From NCBI GenBank assembly GCA_041658405.1, contig JBBAAG010000042.1:1-25387 (forward strand): a stretch of 25,387 nucleotides of DNA, in the 5' to 3' direction. Of the stretch, positions 1-8,970 are shown piece by piece. How positions within the stretch are numbered: the first letter of the stretch is position 1; every line of letters begins with the position of its first letter. Source of the stretch: Elusimicrobiota bacterium (lineage in GTDB: Bacteria > Elusimicrobiota > UBA5214 > JBBAAG01). Both the position numbers and the translations under genes were made by a program. The notes under the pieces were generated by a model that was not told the origin of the DNA, ran no database searches, and was given only the letters and a program-made list of their open reading frames with translations.

Positions 1-1897
1 CCACATAATTATCCGCGCTCCCGGCATAATCTATTGTGGAAGAAATGTTACCCAATGATGTTTCATTACCGAAAAGATTTAACTTTGCAACCGGTGCGGT
101 GAGTATACCCCCAAGCTTACCTTCGAGCTTAACCTCACCTTCAACTTGTTTAGAGATATCCGCGAGAAACGCTATTGATTGCAGTTTAATCTTATCTGAA
201 TACACTGCGAAGTTAAGTTTTCCTGTATTATAAAAAAAAGTACCATTAGATTTTACGAGCTTATGCCCTTGTTTTGTACTTAAAGAACCTGACTTCAACA
301 CCCATAAATACTCAGGATCTTTTATTTCAACCAACGCGTCGTACACAACACCCCAGGGTTCAATATTACCATTAACTACAATTGAATCCCCTATTTTATA
401 CTTAACCCCGCCCTTAATCCCGGGTTTAACATCACTCCCTAAGAATATACTGTATTCAGCATCCACTACCGGCTTCTTAATATTACCTGTGATATCAGCT
501 GTCATATCCACAACAGATACCGGTAATTTTGCGCCCATAACTGTATTAATAACTTCCATCGCCATCTTACGGGTGTTAAGTTTTAGCGTTAACTCACTAT
601 AATTTTTGATATTACCGTGCAACACAGCAATCCCGCCGTCTACAGCGATATGGCACTCGTTTATCTTCACACCACGGTTATTAAACACGGTATCAAGTTT
701 AATACTATCAACCTTCAATGCTCCAACCCGGGTATTAACACTTGTCAATACAGCCTTTCCCTCAAACTGAGTAGTAGTTCCTTCCAACAACAAACTGGCA
801 TTAAGCGAACCTCTGTACACCGCAGTACTTACTACAGGGAGTAACGATATAATATCCTCAACCTGGCCATTATACGTCCTAAGTTCTGCTTTTACCTTCG
901 GGTATACATAAATATTCTCCGCTACGCCGCTACCGTGGATAACAGTCTTCCCTATCTTTGCGGTTAATCTTTCCATCTGAATTTCAGTGTTATTCACCAC
1001 ACCCTCAGCGTAGATTTCCTGTACATACGTCCCGGAAGTTATCTGCACCGCAGCGTTTGAAAGTTTAAATTTCCCCTGTACCTCCAATGGTGATAACACT
1101 GTCTTCTTAGTATCTTCCAACGGTAATTTGAACCTGAACTCACCTCCGGCATACCCTGACGCTAAGTTATCAAGCACTGATGCGTTTATATACTTACGGT
1201 ATAATGATATAGTGCTGATATCAAAATTTTTTACTGCCACCCCGCAGTTAAGTTCTTTATTATTAACCTCAGCATTCACCGTGAAAGTAACAGGCACACG
1301 CTGATTCTCAGTATTCCGTACTGCAAGTTTCAATGATAAAACATTACCCCGGTAAGACACTGCGGAGTTAACGTCGTGTAGATAAATACCATAATCCTTA
1401 TCAGCATCCACCTGCCCGTTATGTATTAAAAGTTTAATATCCTTAACACCAACCTTTTGCCCGCTATTTTGTGATAACGACATAAGGCCACTAACTTTTT
1501 TGTAGACTGCAGAAGTAACTTTGATTTTAGGATTATCCAATACAATTTGGTTAACCCCGGCAACTTTATTATCCCGTGAGAAAAGGATCTTAAAAATATT
1601 GTATTTTATGATAACCGCATCAATAACAGCTATCACGTTATCCTTATTCGCTGTGGAATCACGGATTTCAAAATCTGTGATATACACGCTATTAAGTATG
1701 TTTGTGGTTACACCCGAATACTTTATACGCACTCCTGCGGCAGAGGATACCTGTGATGTAAGCTCTTTTACGATACTTTCCAGCGGGTGGAACGCAAGCC
1801 TGACATTACTCGTTAACAAAAAAAATGTACCCGTAATGACAGCGGTGATTATAATGCCATAAACTATTATGCGTAAGTGTTTCTTAATAAATCTCAT
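1..1897 (-). CDS. AsmA/TamB-like envelope protein, N-terminal part (runs off left edge)
   Basis: The reading frame is open without a stop from the ATG at 1897 to base 2, about 632 codons, and continues beyond the window. It starts MRFIKKHLRIIVYG followed by a hydrophobic stretch (residues ~10-28) that fits an uncleaved inner-membrane anchor. The rest is a long run of alternating beta-strand-like segments (for example VKDIKLLIHNGQVDAD and LEVQGKFKLSNAAVQITSG), the texture of AsmA/TamB/YhdP-type proteins that bridge the periplasm and move lipid between membranes in diderms. It starts 8 nt after the clpC stop with no clear Shine-Dalgarno, so co-transcription with clpC is likely. The family call rests on texture and N-terminal anchor only; the diagnostic C-terminal domain is outside the window, so AsmA, TamB and DUF748-type proteins cannot be told apart. 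Confidence 0.6.
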   Translation of the reverse strand, partial: MRFIKKHLRIIVYGIIITAVITGTFFLLTSNVRLAFHPLESIVKELTSQVSSAAGVRIKYSGVTTNILNSVYITDFEIRDSTANKDNVIAVIDAVIIKYNIFKILFSRDNKVAGVNQIVLDNPKIKVTSAVYKKVSGLMSLSQNSGQKVGVKDIKLLIHNGQVDADKDYGIYLHDVNSAVSYRGNVLSLKLAVRNTENQRVPVTFTVNAEVNNKELNCGVAVKNFDISTISLYRKYINASVLDNLASGYAGGEFRFKLPLEDTKKTVLSPLEVQGKFKLSNAAVQITSGTYVQEIYAEGVVNNTEIQMERLTAKIGKTVIHGSGVAENIYVYPKVKAELRTYNGQVEDIISLLPVVSTAVYRGSLNASLLLEGTTTQFEGKAVLTSVNTRVGALKVDSIKLDTVFNNRGVKINECHIAVDGGIAVLHGNIKNYSELTLKLNTRKMAMEVINTVMGAKLPVSVVDMTADITGNIKKPVVDAEYSIFLGSDVKPGIKGGVKYKIGDSIVVNGNIEPWGVVYDALVEIKDPEYLWVLKSGSLSTKQGHKLVKSNGTFFYNTGKLNFAVYSDKIKLQSIAFLADISKQVEGEVKLEGKLGGILTAPVAKLNLFGNETSLGNISSTIDYAGSADNYV

Positions 1898-1905
1898 TGC
1901 CAAAA

Positions 1906-4371
1906 CTAACTGACAGGCTGCTGGTTCTGCATGATCAACTGTTTAGTATTCTCATCGAAATCCAGGAGTATATTGGTATTCTTCTCAACTTTTTTTGCAA
2001 GAATTTCTTCCGCGAGTTTATCCTCAAACTGTTTTTGTATGGTTCGCAATAACGGCCTTGCGCCGTAGACCGGGTCAAATCCTTTATTCAACAAAAACTC
2101 TTTTGCTTTCTCAGTGAGTGACACATTATACCCTTGTTGTTTAAGTTTTTCATTCACCCGGGTAAGCTGCATATCAAGTATTTGCTTCATTTCTTCGAGA
2201 GTAAGCGGGTGGAATACAATAATATCATCCAGCCGGTTCAGGAATTCAGGATTAAACGACTTCTTAAGTTCATCAAGTACAATATCCTTCATATTCTGGT
2301 ACTCAACCATATTGTTATTGGTAACCGTAAACCCGACAAGCGAGGATCCTTTTGAAATTAACCTCGCACCGATATTTGATGTCATAATAATTATTGTATT
2401 CTTAAAACTAACCTTATGCCCGAGCGAACCCGTGAGCATGCCGTTATCAAATATCTGAAGCAAAATGTTGAACACTTCCTGATGCGCTTTCTCAATCTCG
2501 TCAAGCAAGACTACGGAATACGGTTTTTTCCTTATTTTTTCAGTTAACTGCCCGCCTTCTTCATACCCTACATACCCAGGCGGTGCACCGATTAACCGTG
2601 AAACCGTGAATTTTTCCATATATTCCGACATATCTATACGTATGAGATTAGCTTCGTTACCGAATATAACTTCCGCCATAGCTTTTGCTAGTTCAGTTTT
2701 CCCAACACCTGACGGGCCAAGGAATAATAAACTACCGATTGGGCGTGAATGATCCCTTAACCCAAGCCTGCTCCGTCTTATCGCCTGAGCTACCGCGCGG
2801 ATAGATTCATCCTGCCCGACAATACGTTTATGCAATTCTTCTTCGATATGCAAAAGCCTGTCAGATTCAGACTCCGTTATTTTTTGTAACGGTATACTTG
2901 TCCATTTTGACACTACCGTTGCGATATCTTCTTCCGTTACTTCCGGTAGTACGGTATTCCGCTGTTCCCTCCACTTTTTCTTTGATTCCTCAAGTTCAGC
3001 ACGTTTTTCTTTTTCTTTATCCCTCAACCTGGCTGCAAGTTCGTAATCCTGCATCTTAATCGCATGTTCTTTATCTTCAGTAATTTTTACAACCAAACTT
3101 TCCTGTTGTTTAAAATCCGCGGGGATAATACTTGCGTGCAGCCTCGCGCGTGAACCCGCTTCATCAATCAAATCAATAGCTTTATCCGGGAGGTAACGGT
3201 CAGGGATATAGCGTTCCGCCATCTGTGCAGCAGCTTTTAATGCTTCATCGGTATACTTCACCCGGTGATGCTGTTCATACTTTTCTTTTAAACCAGTAAG
3301 GATTTTAATAGTTTCATCCACGGATGGCGGTTCAATCATTATCGGCTGGAACCTGCGTTCAAGAGCAGGATCGTGTTCAATATGTTTACGGAACTCATCA
3401 AGCGTAGTTGCGCCGATACACTGTAGTTCACCCCGTGCAAGCGCGGGTTTCAGCATATTAGACGCATCCATTGCGCCTTCTGCAGCGCCCGCACCGATTA
3501 CCGTATGTAATTCATCAATAAAAAGTATGATACGGTTTTTTGAACGCCGGATTTCATCAATAATATTTTTTAACCTTTGCTCAAATTCACCGCGATACTT
3601 AGTCCCGGCAATCACTGATGCAAGGTCAAGCGTTATCACGCGTTTACCTACGAGTATCTCCGGGATATCATTATTCATAATCCTCTGCGCTAATCCTTCA
3701 ACCACCGCGGTTTTCCCAACCCCGGGATCGCCTATGAGGATAGGATTGTTCTTAGTCCTCCGTGCAAGGATCTGGATTAACCGTTCAATTTCATTCTCCC
3801 GCCCGATAATAGGATCCAGCGCGTTTTCCCGTGCGAGTTTTGTAAGATCCCGGGAGTACTCATCAAGAGTTTGAGTTTTACCGGCAGACTTTCCCTGTTT
3901 ATGGCTGGCGCTTGTCATAAAATCCTTATTTGTTGATTCACTAAGCTGCGCGATTATTTCGTCTCTCACACTATCAAGTTTTATCCCGATACTTTCAAGC
4001 ACCCGCGCAGCAACGCCTTCATCCTGACGGATAAGGCCGAGTAAAAGGTGTTCCGTACCGATAAAATGATGCCCAAACTTCTGAGCTTCTTCCATCGCAT
4101 ACTCAAGTACTTTCTTAGCTTCCGGAGTGAATGGTATATCACCCATCAACGCAAGGTTATCACCAGTCCCGACGAAACGTTCAACTTCCGTGCGTAACCT
4201 CCGCAGGTCAATCCCGAGCTGGACCAACACCTGCGCAGCGACGCCTTCCCCCACCGCAACCAAGCCTAATAATAAATGCTCAGTCCCCACGTAGTCGTGG
4301 TTAAGGCGTTTAGCTTCTTCCTGCGCGATTACTATAACGCGTTGCGCGCGTTCCGTAAACCTATGAGCCAC
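1906..4371 (-). CDS. clpC: ClpC-type AAA+ unfoldase of the ClpCP protease
   Basis: This 821-aa protein is a full-length class I Hsp100. Two Clp N-terminal repeats occupy residues ~1-145 (each with a GTEHLLLGL motif). AAA domain 1 has Walker A GDPGVGKT at 214-221 and Walker B ILFIDE at 282-287. A UVR-type segment (KMQDYELAARLRDKE) lies at ~439-453. AAA domain 2 has Walker A GPSGVGKT at 552-559 and Walker B VVLLDE at 620-625. The VGF tripeptide at 679-681 fits the ClpP-binding loop. By family knowledge it unfolds substrates in the cytosol and feeds them to ClpP. The start is GTG (bases 4369-4371), with AAGGAG 11 nt upstream; the nearby ATG at 4379 is out of frame. The usual Firmicutes partners ctsR, mcsA and mcsB are not adjacent, and no CtsR- or CIRCE-like operator was seen. 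Confidence 0.97.
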   Translation of the reverse strand: MAHRFTERAQRVIVIAQEEAKRLNHDYVGTEHLLLGLVAVGEGVAAQVLVQLGIDLRRLRTEVERFVGTGDNLALMGDIPFTPEAKKVLEYAMEEAQKFGHHFIGTEHLLLGLIRQDEGVAARVLESIGIKLDSVRDEIIAQLSESTNKDFMTSASHKQGKSAGKTQTLDEYSRDLTKLARENALDPIIGRENEIERLIQILARRTKNNPILIGDPGVGKTAVVEGLAQRIMNNDIPEILVGKRVITLDLASVIAGTKYRGEFEQRLKNIIDEIRRSKNRIILFIDELHTVIGAGAAEGAMDASNMLKPALARGELQCIGATTLDEFRKHIEHDPALERRFQPIMIEPPSVDETIKILTGLKEKYEQHHRVKYTDEALKAAAQMAERYIPDRYLPDKAIDLIDEAGSRARLHASIIPADFKQQESLVVKITEDKEHAIKMQDYELAARLRDKEKEKRAELEESKKKWREQRNTVLPEVTEEDIATVVSKWTSIPLQKITESESDRLLHIEEELHKRIVGQDESIRAVAQAIRRSRLGLRDHSRPIGSLLFLGPSGVGKTELAKAMAEVIFGNEANLIRIDMSEYMEKFTVSRLIGAPPGYVGYEEGGQLTEKIRKKPYSVVLLDEIEKAHQEVFNILLQIFDNGMLTGSLGHKVSFKNTIIIMTSNIGARLISKGSSLVGFTVTNNNMVEYQNMKDIVLDELKKSFNPEFLNRLDDIIVFHPLTLEEMKQILDMQLTRVNEKLKQQGYNVSLTEKAKEFLLNKGFDPVYGARPLLRTIQKQFEDKLAEEILAKKVEKNTNILLDFDENTKQLIMQNQQPVS

Positions 4372-4410
4372 AATAACATTTTCTCCTTAAAACCATATGT
4401 TGCCTTATAC

Positions 4411-4434
4411 ATTTTAATATAAATGTTAATATAA
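4411..4434 (-). repeat. Tandem 12-bp repeat inside the clpC promoter
   Basis: On the minus strand TTATATTAACAT (4423-4434) is followed directly by TTATATTAAAAT (4411-4422), differing at one position. The pair fills the spacer and -10 of the clpC promoter, so it could be an operator; the region is AT-rich, so chance is possible. Confidence 0.4.
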
Positions 4435-4439
4435 GTGAA
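4411..4439 (-). promoter_or_regulatory. Putative sigma70-type promoter of clpC
   Basis: Read on the minus strand, a -35-like TTCACT (4434-4439) and a -10-like TAAAAT (4411-4416) are separated by exactly 17 nt. They match the consensus at 4/6 and 5/6 positions. The predicted transcript would start near 4404, leaving a leader of about 33 nt that contains the AAGGAG of clpC. It lies in the 96-nt gap after the upstream permease gene. Confidence 0.5.
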
Positions 4440-4467
4440 GTCTTTTTTTGGTTGATATTTTTTGTTA

Positions 4468-5670
4468 TCACAACATTAAACATCCCGCGATGATTGTCGC
4501 GAGAGTTAACGGCACACCTGTCTTAAGATATTCAAGGAAAGAAATGTGTACATGCTCCTTCGCTTGTTCTATAACAATAAGGTTCGCAACGGAACCTATG
4601 ATTGTAAGATTTCCCGCGAAAGTCGACGCCATTGCTAGTAAGAGCCACATTTTTTGCGGGTCCGCGAAGTTTGGAATCATAGATTTAAATAGCACAACCG
4701 CCGGGACGTTACTTACAAGGTTTGACAGAATTGCCGTTACCGCAGCGAAGACAGGTACACTGCTGAGGTTAAAATTATTGGTATAAACAAAAAATTGTTG
4801 TGATAACCCGCTTTTCTCAACTGCATGAATTACAACGAATAACCCACTGAACATCATCAACATATTCCAGTTAATATACTGATAAACCTTCCCGGGTTTT
4901 ACCCTGCGGGTTATAAGCAACACCCCGGCAGCAGTAATCGCGACGAGGCTGATGTTATACCCAAGGAAAAAGAATATTAGCATCCCGGCAGTGATTAACA
5001 ATGTTTTGTAAAGTAACGGTTTGTGTACTACACGATTAACGATAATACGTTTAGAATCATTCGCCCCTGCGGTAAGTTTATTGCGGTATATCAGGTAGAC
5101 CACCCCGAAGTTCAGGAGTAACCCCACAACCGCTACAGGCGCGAGTTCAAAGAAAAACGCGGTATAGGGTATCCCCGAAAATATTCCGATTAACATATTC
5201 TGAGGATTACCCGTGATTGTCGCTACGCTACCGATATTACTACCCGTAACTAACGCGATGAGGTAGGGGACAGGATTCAACCCCAACGCATACGCGAGTT
5301 CCAACACAAACGGTGTGAAGAATATACATACTGTATCGTTAACGTATAACGCCGATAATATCCCGGAGGACAATATCACCGCAGCAAGAAGCAGGACAGG
5401 ATTATGACAATGTTTTTTGATAACATCACTTACTACCGCGAAAAAACCTGCAATCCTTAGATTAGACGCTACCATCATCATACCGAGGAGCAGGATAATA
5501 GTATTAAAATCAATCGCACGGACTGCTTCGTTAAAAGATAATATACCTGCAACTACACACGCTACCGCACCGGTTAACGCGATCCCCGCACGGTCAAGCC
5601 GTAACCCCGGTATCCCGCCAAAAGACAAGCCAATGTATGTGATACCAAAGATGATTACGGTAGTAAGCAT
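4468..5670 (-). CDS. ArsB/NhaD-type (ion transporter superfamily) membrane permease
   Basis: This 400-aa protein has about 10-11 hydrophobic segments. The two-fold pseudo-repeat typical of the ArsB/NhaD/DASS/CitMHS superfamily is visible: TGNPQNMLIG at ~153-162 in the first half and AGNLTIIGSVANLIV near the C-terminus in the second, each preceded by a re-entrant-like hydrophobic stretch. Related proteins move anions (arsenite, citrate, dicarboxylates) or exchange sodium for protons, and the sequence alone does not say which. It begins with ATG 19 nt after the aminotransferase stop, so the two are probably co-transcribed, though no metabolic link is obvious. No ArsR, ArsC or other arsenic gene is nearby, which argues weakly against an arsenic role. 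Confidence 0.8.
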   Translation of the reverse strand: MLTTVIIFGITYIGLSFGGIPGLRLDRAGIALTGAVACVVAGILSFNEAVRAIDFNTIILLLGMMMVASNLRIAGFFAVVSDVIKKHCHNPVLLLAAVILSSGILSALYVNDTVCIFFTPFVLELAYALGLNPVPYLIALVTGSNIGSVATITGNPQNMLIGIFSGIPYTAFFFELAPVAVVGLLLNFGVVYLIYRNKLTAGANDSKRIIVNRVVHKPLLYKTLLITAGMLIFFFLGYNISLVAITAAGVLLITRRVKPGKVYQYINWNMLMMFSGLFVVIHAVEKSGLSQQFFVYTNNFNLSSVPVFAAVTAILSNLVSNVPAVVLFKSMIPNFADPQKMWLLLAMASTFAGNLTIIGSVANLIVIEQAKEHVHISFLEYLKTGVPLTLATIIAGCLML

Positions 5671-5689
5671 TTAGTAAATTACACGCGTT

Positions 5690-6568
5690 TTAGTATATTG
5701 GCGTCCCGGACCCCGGCGATTGTGCGAATGCTTTAAACGTTTTTATAAGTTTCGCCGTAATTTTCCCTGCCTTACCATTACCGATCTTCCGCCCATCAAC
5801 TTCAGTCACAGGGATAACTTCCGCTGCAGTACCCGTGAGGAAACACTCATCTGCGGTGTATAGCTGGTACAATGTAAACGTTTTTTCTTGTACTTTCATC
5901 TTCATCTTCTTGGATGCAAGCATCATCACAACATCACGCGTGATACCTTCTAAAACCCCGACATACGGCGGCGGGGTTATCAATACACCGTTTTTGAGAA
6001 CAAAAATATTGTCGCCCGTACATTCCGCAACATTGCCTTCACTATTTAACATAATAGCTTCTGATGTGCCGTATCTTCCCGCTTCAATTTTTGCGAGGAT
6101 GTTATTGAGATAGTTCAGCGATTTTATTGACGGGTTCAGTGCTTCCGGAATATTACGCCGGGTAGAAGCTGTGATTATACTCAACCCTTTAGTATAAAAC
6201 TCTTCGGGATACAAACTAATTTTGTCAGTAATAATGAACACCGTTGGTACCGGGCATTTCTTAGGGTCAAGCCCGAGGTCGCCAACGCCGCGGGTAACGA
6301 CTAACCGTATATACCCGTCGGTAAGCTTATTCGCACGCAGGGTTGCAACCACGGCATTAGACATATCCTTTTTTGTCATCGGAATCTCAAGCATAATCGC
6401 AAGTGCTGAACTATACAACCTATCAATATGCTCGTCTAGCATAAACACCCGTGAGTTATACGCGCGGATGCCTTCAAACACACCGTCGCCGTATAACAAC
6501 CCGTGGTCAAACACTGACACCACAGCTTTATCTTTCTCCACAAGTTTGCCGTTAAGATAAATTTTCAT
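5690..6568 (-). CDS. ilvE: Branched-chain amino acid aminotransferase (fold-type IV PLP enzyme)
   Basis: This 292-aa protein has the normal size for class IV aminotransferases. Visible landmarks are GDGVFEGIRAYNSRVF at ~27-42, the PLP lysine K149 in SIKSLNYLNN, and the cofactor-binding glutamate E182 in AECTGDNIF followed by the TGTAAEVIPV segment near 246-255. The family transfers the amino group between glutamate and 2-oxo acids of Val/Leu/Ile in the cytosol. D-amino acid aminotransferase and ADC lyase are close relatives, but the FEGIRAY and KSLNYLNN signatures favour BCAT. A strong Shine-Dalgarno (GGGGGGAAG) sits 9 nt before the ATG. No other ilv or leu genes are in the window. Confidence 0.88.
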   Translation of the reverse strand: MKIYLNGKLVEKDKAVVSVFDHGLLYGDGVFEGIRAYNSRVFMLDEHIDRLYSSALAIMLEIPMTKKDMSNAVVATLRANKLTDGYIRLVVTRGVGDLGLDPKKCPVPTVFIITDKISLYPEEFYTKGLSIITASTRRNIPEALNPSIKSLNYLNNILAKIEAGRYGTSEAIMLNSEGNVAECTGDNIFVLKNGVLITPPPYVGVLEGITRDVVMMLASKKMKMKVQEKTFTLYQLYTADECFLTGTAAEVIPVTEVDGRKIGNGKAGKITAKLIKTFKAFAQSPGSGTPIY

Positions 6569-6648
6569 ATGTTTTTACTTCCCCCCGTTAATTTCTATTA
6601 ATACAATTATTCTACAATATTTTTTGTTTTTTACTAATAGTATTGGCA

Positions 6649-7296
6649 CTACGAAAATTTTAACCCAAACGATAATTTAAGCCCCATATTAAGATGAGGA
6701 TCTGAAATACTATAAGAAACCAAAAACATTCCCGGATATAAACTATTCTCATTTACCATCAGCCCAAAACCTAATACTAAAGAAAATCCGCTATATGTTT
6801 TTGCTAAAGAATAAGAGTAATTCCTATATTCATAGTTATAGAACCCGTATTCAATACCGTATAACAAAAACGTTTTTTTTGTTAAATCATGCAATTCGCA
6901 AACACCGGTATAGTAATAAATGCCTTTTTGGTAATTAGAATAACCACTTAAATACTTTTCGCCATTACACCCGCCAAAATATATATTGTATCGTTTATTA
7001 CTTTTAGATGTCCTATAAATTCCATTAATCTCACCACCAACCGGTAATATGCCATTTTGCCATAATGATAAACTCACGGATGAGTAAAGAGATACCGGGG
7101 TTTTAGCCTTCTGTATTATAGGTATATCTGTTACCGGTGTAACAGCATTGGTAATTCCAGGTTTAAGACTTTTCTTTTCAATATAAATCCCGGAATCGTT
7201 TTGTACTATGAGTTGTTTCCCAAAACCAGTGCCAGTAAACGCAGTAATAATAAGTATTGCACCTATACAGTGCAGCCACCTAAACCTAATCAACAT
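6649..7296 (-). CDS. Exported protein of unknown function, possible small outer-membrane beta-barrel
   Basis: I do not recognise a family. The 215-aa product starts MLIRFRWLHCIGAILIITAF, a positively charged start and hydrophobic core typical of a signal peptide ending near TGFGK. The mature part is rich in Tyr, Gly and Ser with alternating short strands and ends GLKLSFGLKFS, a pattern compatible with the last strand of an outer-membrane barrel. The frame is also open upstream to a TTG at 7404, but that longer start would put 36 polar, Cys-rich residues before the signal peptide and overlap the previous gene by 119 nt. The ATG at 7296 overlaps it by only 11 nt and is preferred. There is no clear Shine-Dalgarno, so translation is probably coupled to the gene before it. 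Confidence 0.55.
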   Translation of the reverse strand: MLIRFRWLHCIGAILIITAFTGTGFGKQLIVQNDSGIYIEKKSLKPGITNAVTPVTDIPIIQKAKTPVSLYSSVSLSLWQNGILPVGGEINGIYRTSKSNKRYNIYFGGCNGEKYLSGYSNYQKGIYYYTGVCELHDLTKKTFLLYGIEYGFYNYEYRNYSYSLAKTYSGFSLVLGFGLMVNENSLYPGMFLVSYSISDPHLNMGLKLSFGLKFS

Positions 7297-7765
7297 ATTT
7301 TGTGGGTACAACAATAGTTTTTGAATCGTCAATAGATTCCTGCAACAACTTTCCTGCCTCGTTGACACATGACGGTGCGATACATTGCAGGACAGCGCCG
7401 CCAATTAAACATAAGATACTAACCTGCGGTACTGTAACCATAGCAAATGGTGTTGCAACATATAAAAGTATACCGTAGTAATAGTAATTTGAAAACTTAG
7501 ACAACGACTTCCCTGCTAACTCAATTTTTTTTGTATCAACTAAAGATATTTTTGTGTATTCAGTTTTATCTAAAGTATCAGGCGGTAAAGTTGATTCTAC
7601 AGGTTTTTGTATTGGCTTACCGCATTCTATACAAAAATTATTAGTAACATCATTTACTGCACCGCAACTTATACAAGCCGCTGTATCAGCATATACAGGA
7701 ACTGTGAACGGAAACATGATTATAGCGCTCAAAAAAACGACCAGGATAGTTTTAAATAATTTCAT
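7286..7765 (-). CDS. Exported zinc-ribbon protein with a hydrophobic segment, unknown function
   Basis: The 159-aa product starts MKLFKTILVVFLSAIIMFPF, a clear signal peptide with probable cleavage after VYA (~26). Immediately after it comes a four-cysteine zinc ribbon: C31-x2-C34, ten residues, C45-x2-C48 (CISCG and CIECG). A polar linker follows, then a long hydrophobic stretch at ~97-128 that could insert in a membrane. The ATG at 7765 is preferred because AAAGGA lies 9 nt upstream; the in-frame ATG at 7783 would make that AAAGGA part of the coding sequence. It starts 24 nt after the stop of the previous gene, which also encodes a zinc ribbon. Its function is unknown. Zinc ribbons behind a signal peptide are unusual because this module is normally cytosolic. 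Confidence 0.6.
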   Translation of the reverse strand: MKLFKTILVVFLSAIIMFPFTVPVYADTAACISCGAVNDVTNNFCIECGKPIQKPVESTLPPDTLDKTEYTKISLVDTKKIELAGKSLSKFSNYYYYGILLYVATPFAMVTVPQVSILCLIGGAVLQCIAPSCVNEAGKLLQESIDDSKTIVVPTKYVD

Positions 7766-7789
7766 ATTTGTGTTTCCTTTCATATAATA

Positions 7790-8878
7790 TTAAAACTTGT
7801 ACCCGCACCGCGGGCAAAATTTCGGGGTAACCTTAAAACCGGCGTTACAGTTAGGGCAAAATACGCTGTCAGTTTGTTCCTTACTAGTATTGGTTTCAGG
7901 CTGTGAAGAGAACACGCGGACAATTTTGTTGCCCCATTCTACGGATGGAATAACCATATTCAAACTGGTTGTAATTGTAGAATCTGCCAATCCCTTTGAG
8001 CTTGTATCATACCGTATTCCAGCGTCGAGTGACAACCAGCGGATCAAATAAAACCGTACCCCTGCGTGTATAAGGTACGTTGGTTCAATTGTCAGCCTCA
8101 CTGACTCAGTATTAAACTTGTAGTACGGGTTACCCATAACTTCAAACATAGAATATGTCGAGTTATTTACTTTACGTATACAACCGAACAAAAAAGAGTT
8201 TACCAGATGGATTCGTTCCTGTATTTCTGTATTCGTCAATCCCGCACCGTACGCGAAAAAGTTGCGGATACGCACATCGTCTATACGCAGGCCCAAATAT
8301 ATATTTGTATCGGTAAATATGGTTTTCCCAAAAATAATCTGTGCAGACGCTTGTTTCGCGAGGTATGTAATCTTAACTTTTTGGGTTACCAAATTATTAC
8401 TATCATAAATCTCGTATTCATCCTCAATCGGGGTTTCCAAAGCATCAGGCCCTACTGTGTTAAGCGTATATGTTATTGGTATCTGTTTTTGTTTGGTTTG
8501 CACAACATTGCTGGTGGTAATAAATTCTGCTACAATCCCGGGTACCCATTTGCGTTCGTGTAACAACAATATCTTAAAACTCGCTGTTTGTGTAGGCGTT
8601 GCTTTACTGGTAAGGTTATGCAAAAACTCGTTGGTGTCAAGCGTAAGAGTTGCAACCCCGCCTAAACCTAAGCCCATATTAGCCAGGATATTACCATTGG
8701 ATGCCACACGGTATGAACCACCCCCGGCAAAGTGCATATCGTACGCTTTTAACATAGACGTTGTCGGCAGCTGAAACAAGTAAGGTATCTCGTACAAAGT
8801 TAACCCGGGTTTTGTTTCTCCATACGACAGGGTTGATAGTAAAAACAGGATTGAACCAACAACAAACAGTTTTTTCAT
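7790..8878 (-). CDS. Exported beta-rich (putative outer-membrane) protein with C-terminal zinc ribbon
   Basis: I do not recognise the body of this 362-aa protein. It starts MKKLFVVGSILFLLSTLSYG, a textbook signal peptide. Residues ~25-320 show alternating strands with motifs such as FGKTIFTDTNIYLGLRI and AGVRFYLIRWLSLDAGIRY that resemble membrane-spanning hairpins of outer-membrane barrels. Instead of ending on an aromatic barrel strand, the chain continues through a Ser/Thr/Glu linker into a four-cysteine zinc ribbon at the extreme C-terminus: C341-x2-C344, ten residues, C355-x2-C358 (CPNC, CPRCGYKF). The ATG at 8878 is preferred over 8923 because AAAGGA sits 9 nt upstream and the signal peptide begins there. 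It is the first gene of a three-gene set with close spacing (24 nt gap, then 11 nt overlap). Confidence 0.6.
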   Translation of the reverse strand: MKKLFVVGSILFLLSTLSYGETKPGLTLYEIPYLFQLPTTSMLKAYDMHFAGGGSYRVASNGNILANMGLGLGGVATLTLDTNEFLHNLTSKATPTQTASFKILLLHERKWVPGIVAEFITTSNVVQTKQKQIPITYTLNTVGPDALETPIEDEYEIYDSNNLVTQKVKITYLAKQASAQIIFGKTIFTDTNIYLGLRIDDVRIRNFFAYGAGLTNTEIQERIHLVNSFLFGCIRKVNNSTYSMFEVMGNPYYKFNTESVRLTIEPTYLIHAGVRFYLIRWLSLDAGIRYDTSSKGLADSTITTSLNMVIPSVEWGNKIVRVFSSQPETNTSKEQTDSVFCPNCNAGFKVTPKFCPRCGYKF

Positions 8879-8970
8879 TAAACAGTATCCTTTCGTTTTA
8901 TTAGCGTAATACTTATATAACATTAGACAATATTACTCGTCATTTTGCACATATATTCCAAACGATATGA

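Noticed and set aside
1521..1862. Plus-strand 113-codon frame opposite the AsmA/TamB-like gene
   Set aside because: It is the complement of a continuous minus-strand coding frame and has no Shine-Dalgarno or recognisable protein character.
4451..4475. Imperfect hairpin after the ArsB/NhaD-type gene as a terminator
   Set aside because: The stem needs a 2-nt bulge, is AT-rich, and on the transcribed strand is followed by A residues, not U.
5690..6568. Alternative call as D-amino acid aminotransferase or aminodeoxychorismate lyase
   Set aside because: The FEGIRAY and KSLNYLNN landmarks fit BCAT better, although side activities cannot be excluded.
7297..7404. 36-residue N-terminal extension of the exported protein ending at 6649
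   Set aside because: It begins with TTG, is Cys- and polar-rich, precedes a proper signal peptide and is an out-of-frame reading of the zinc-ribbon gene.
8207..8774. Plus-strand frames of 105-118 codons opposite the zinc-ribbon barrel gene
   Set aside because: They lie entirely over a minus-strand gene with signal peptide and zinc ribbon; composition looks like translated antisense.
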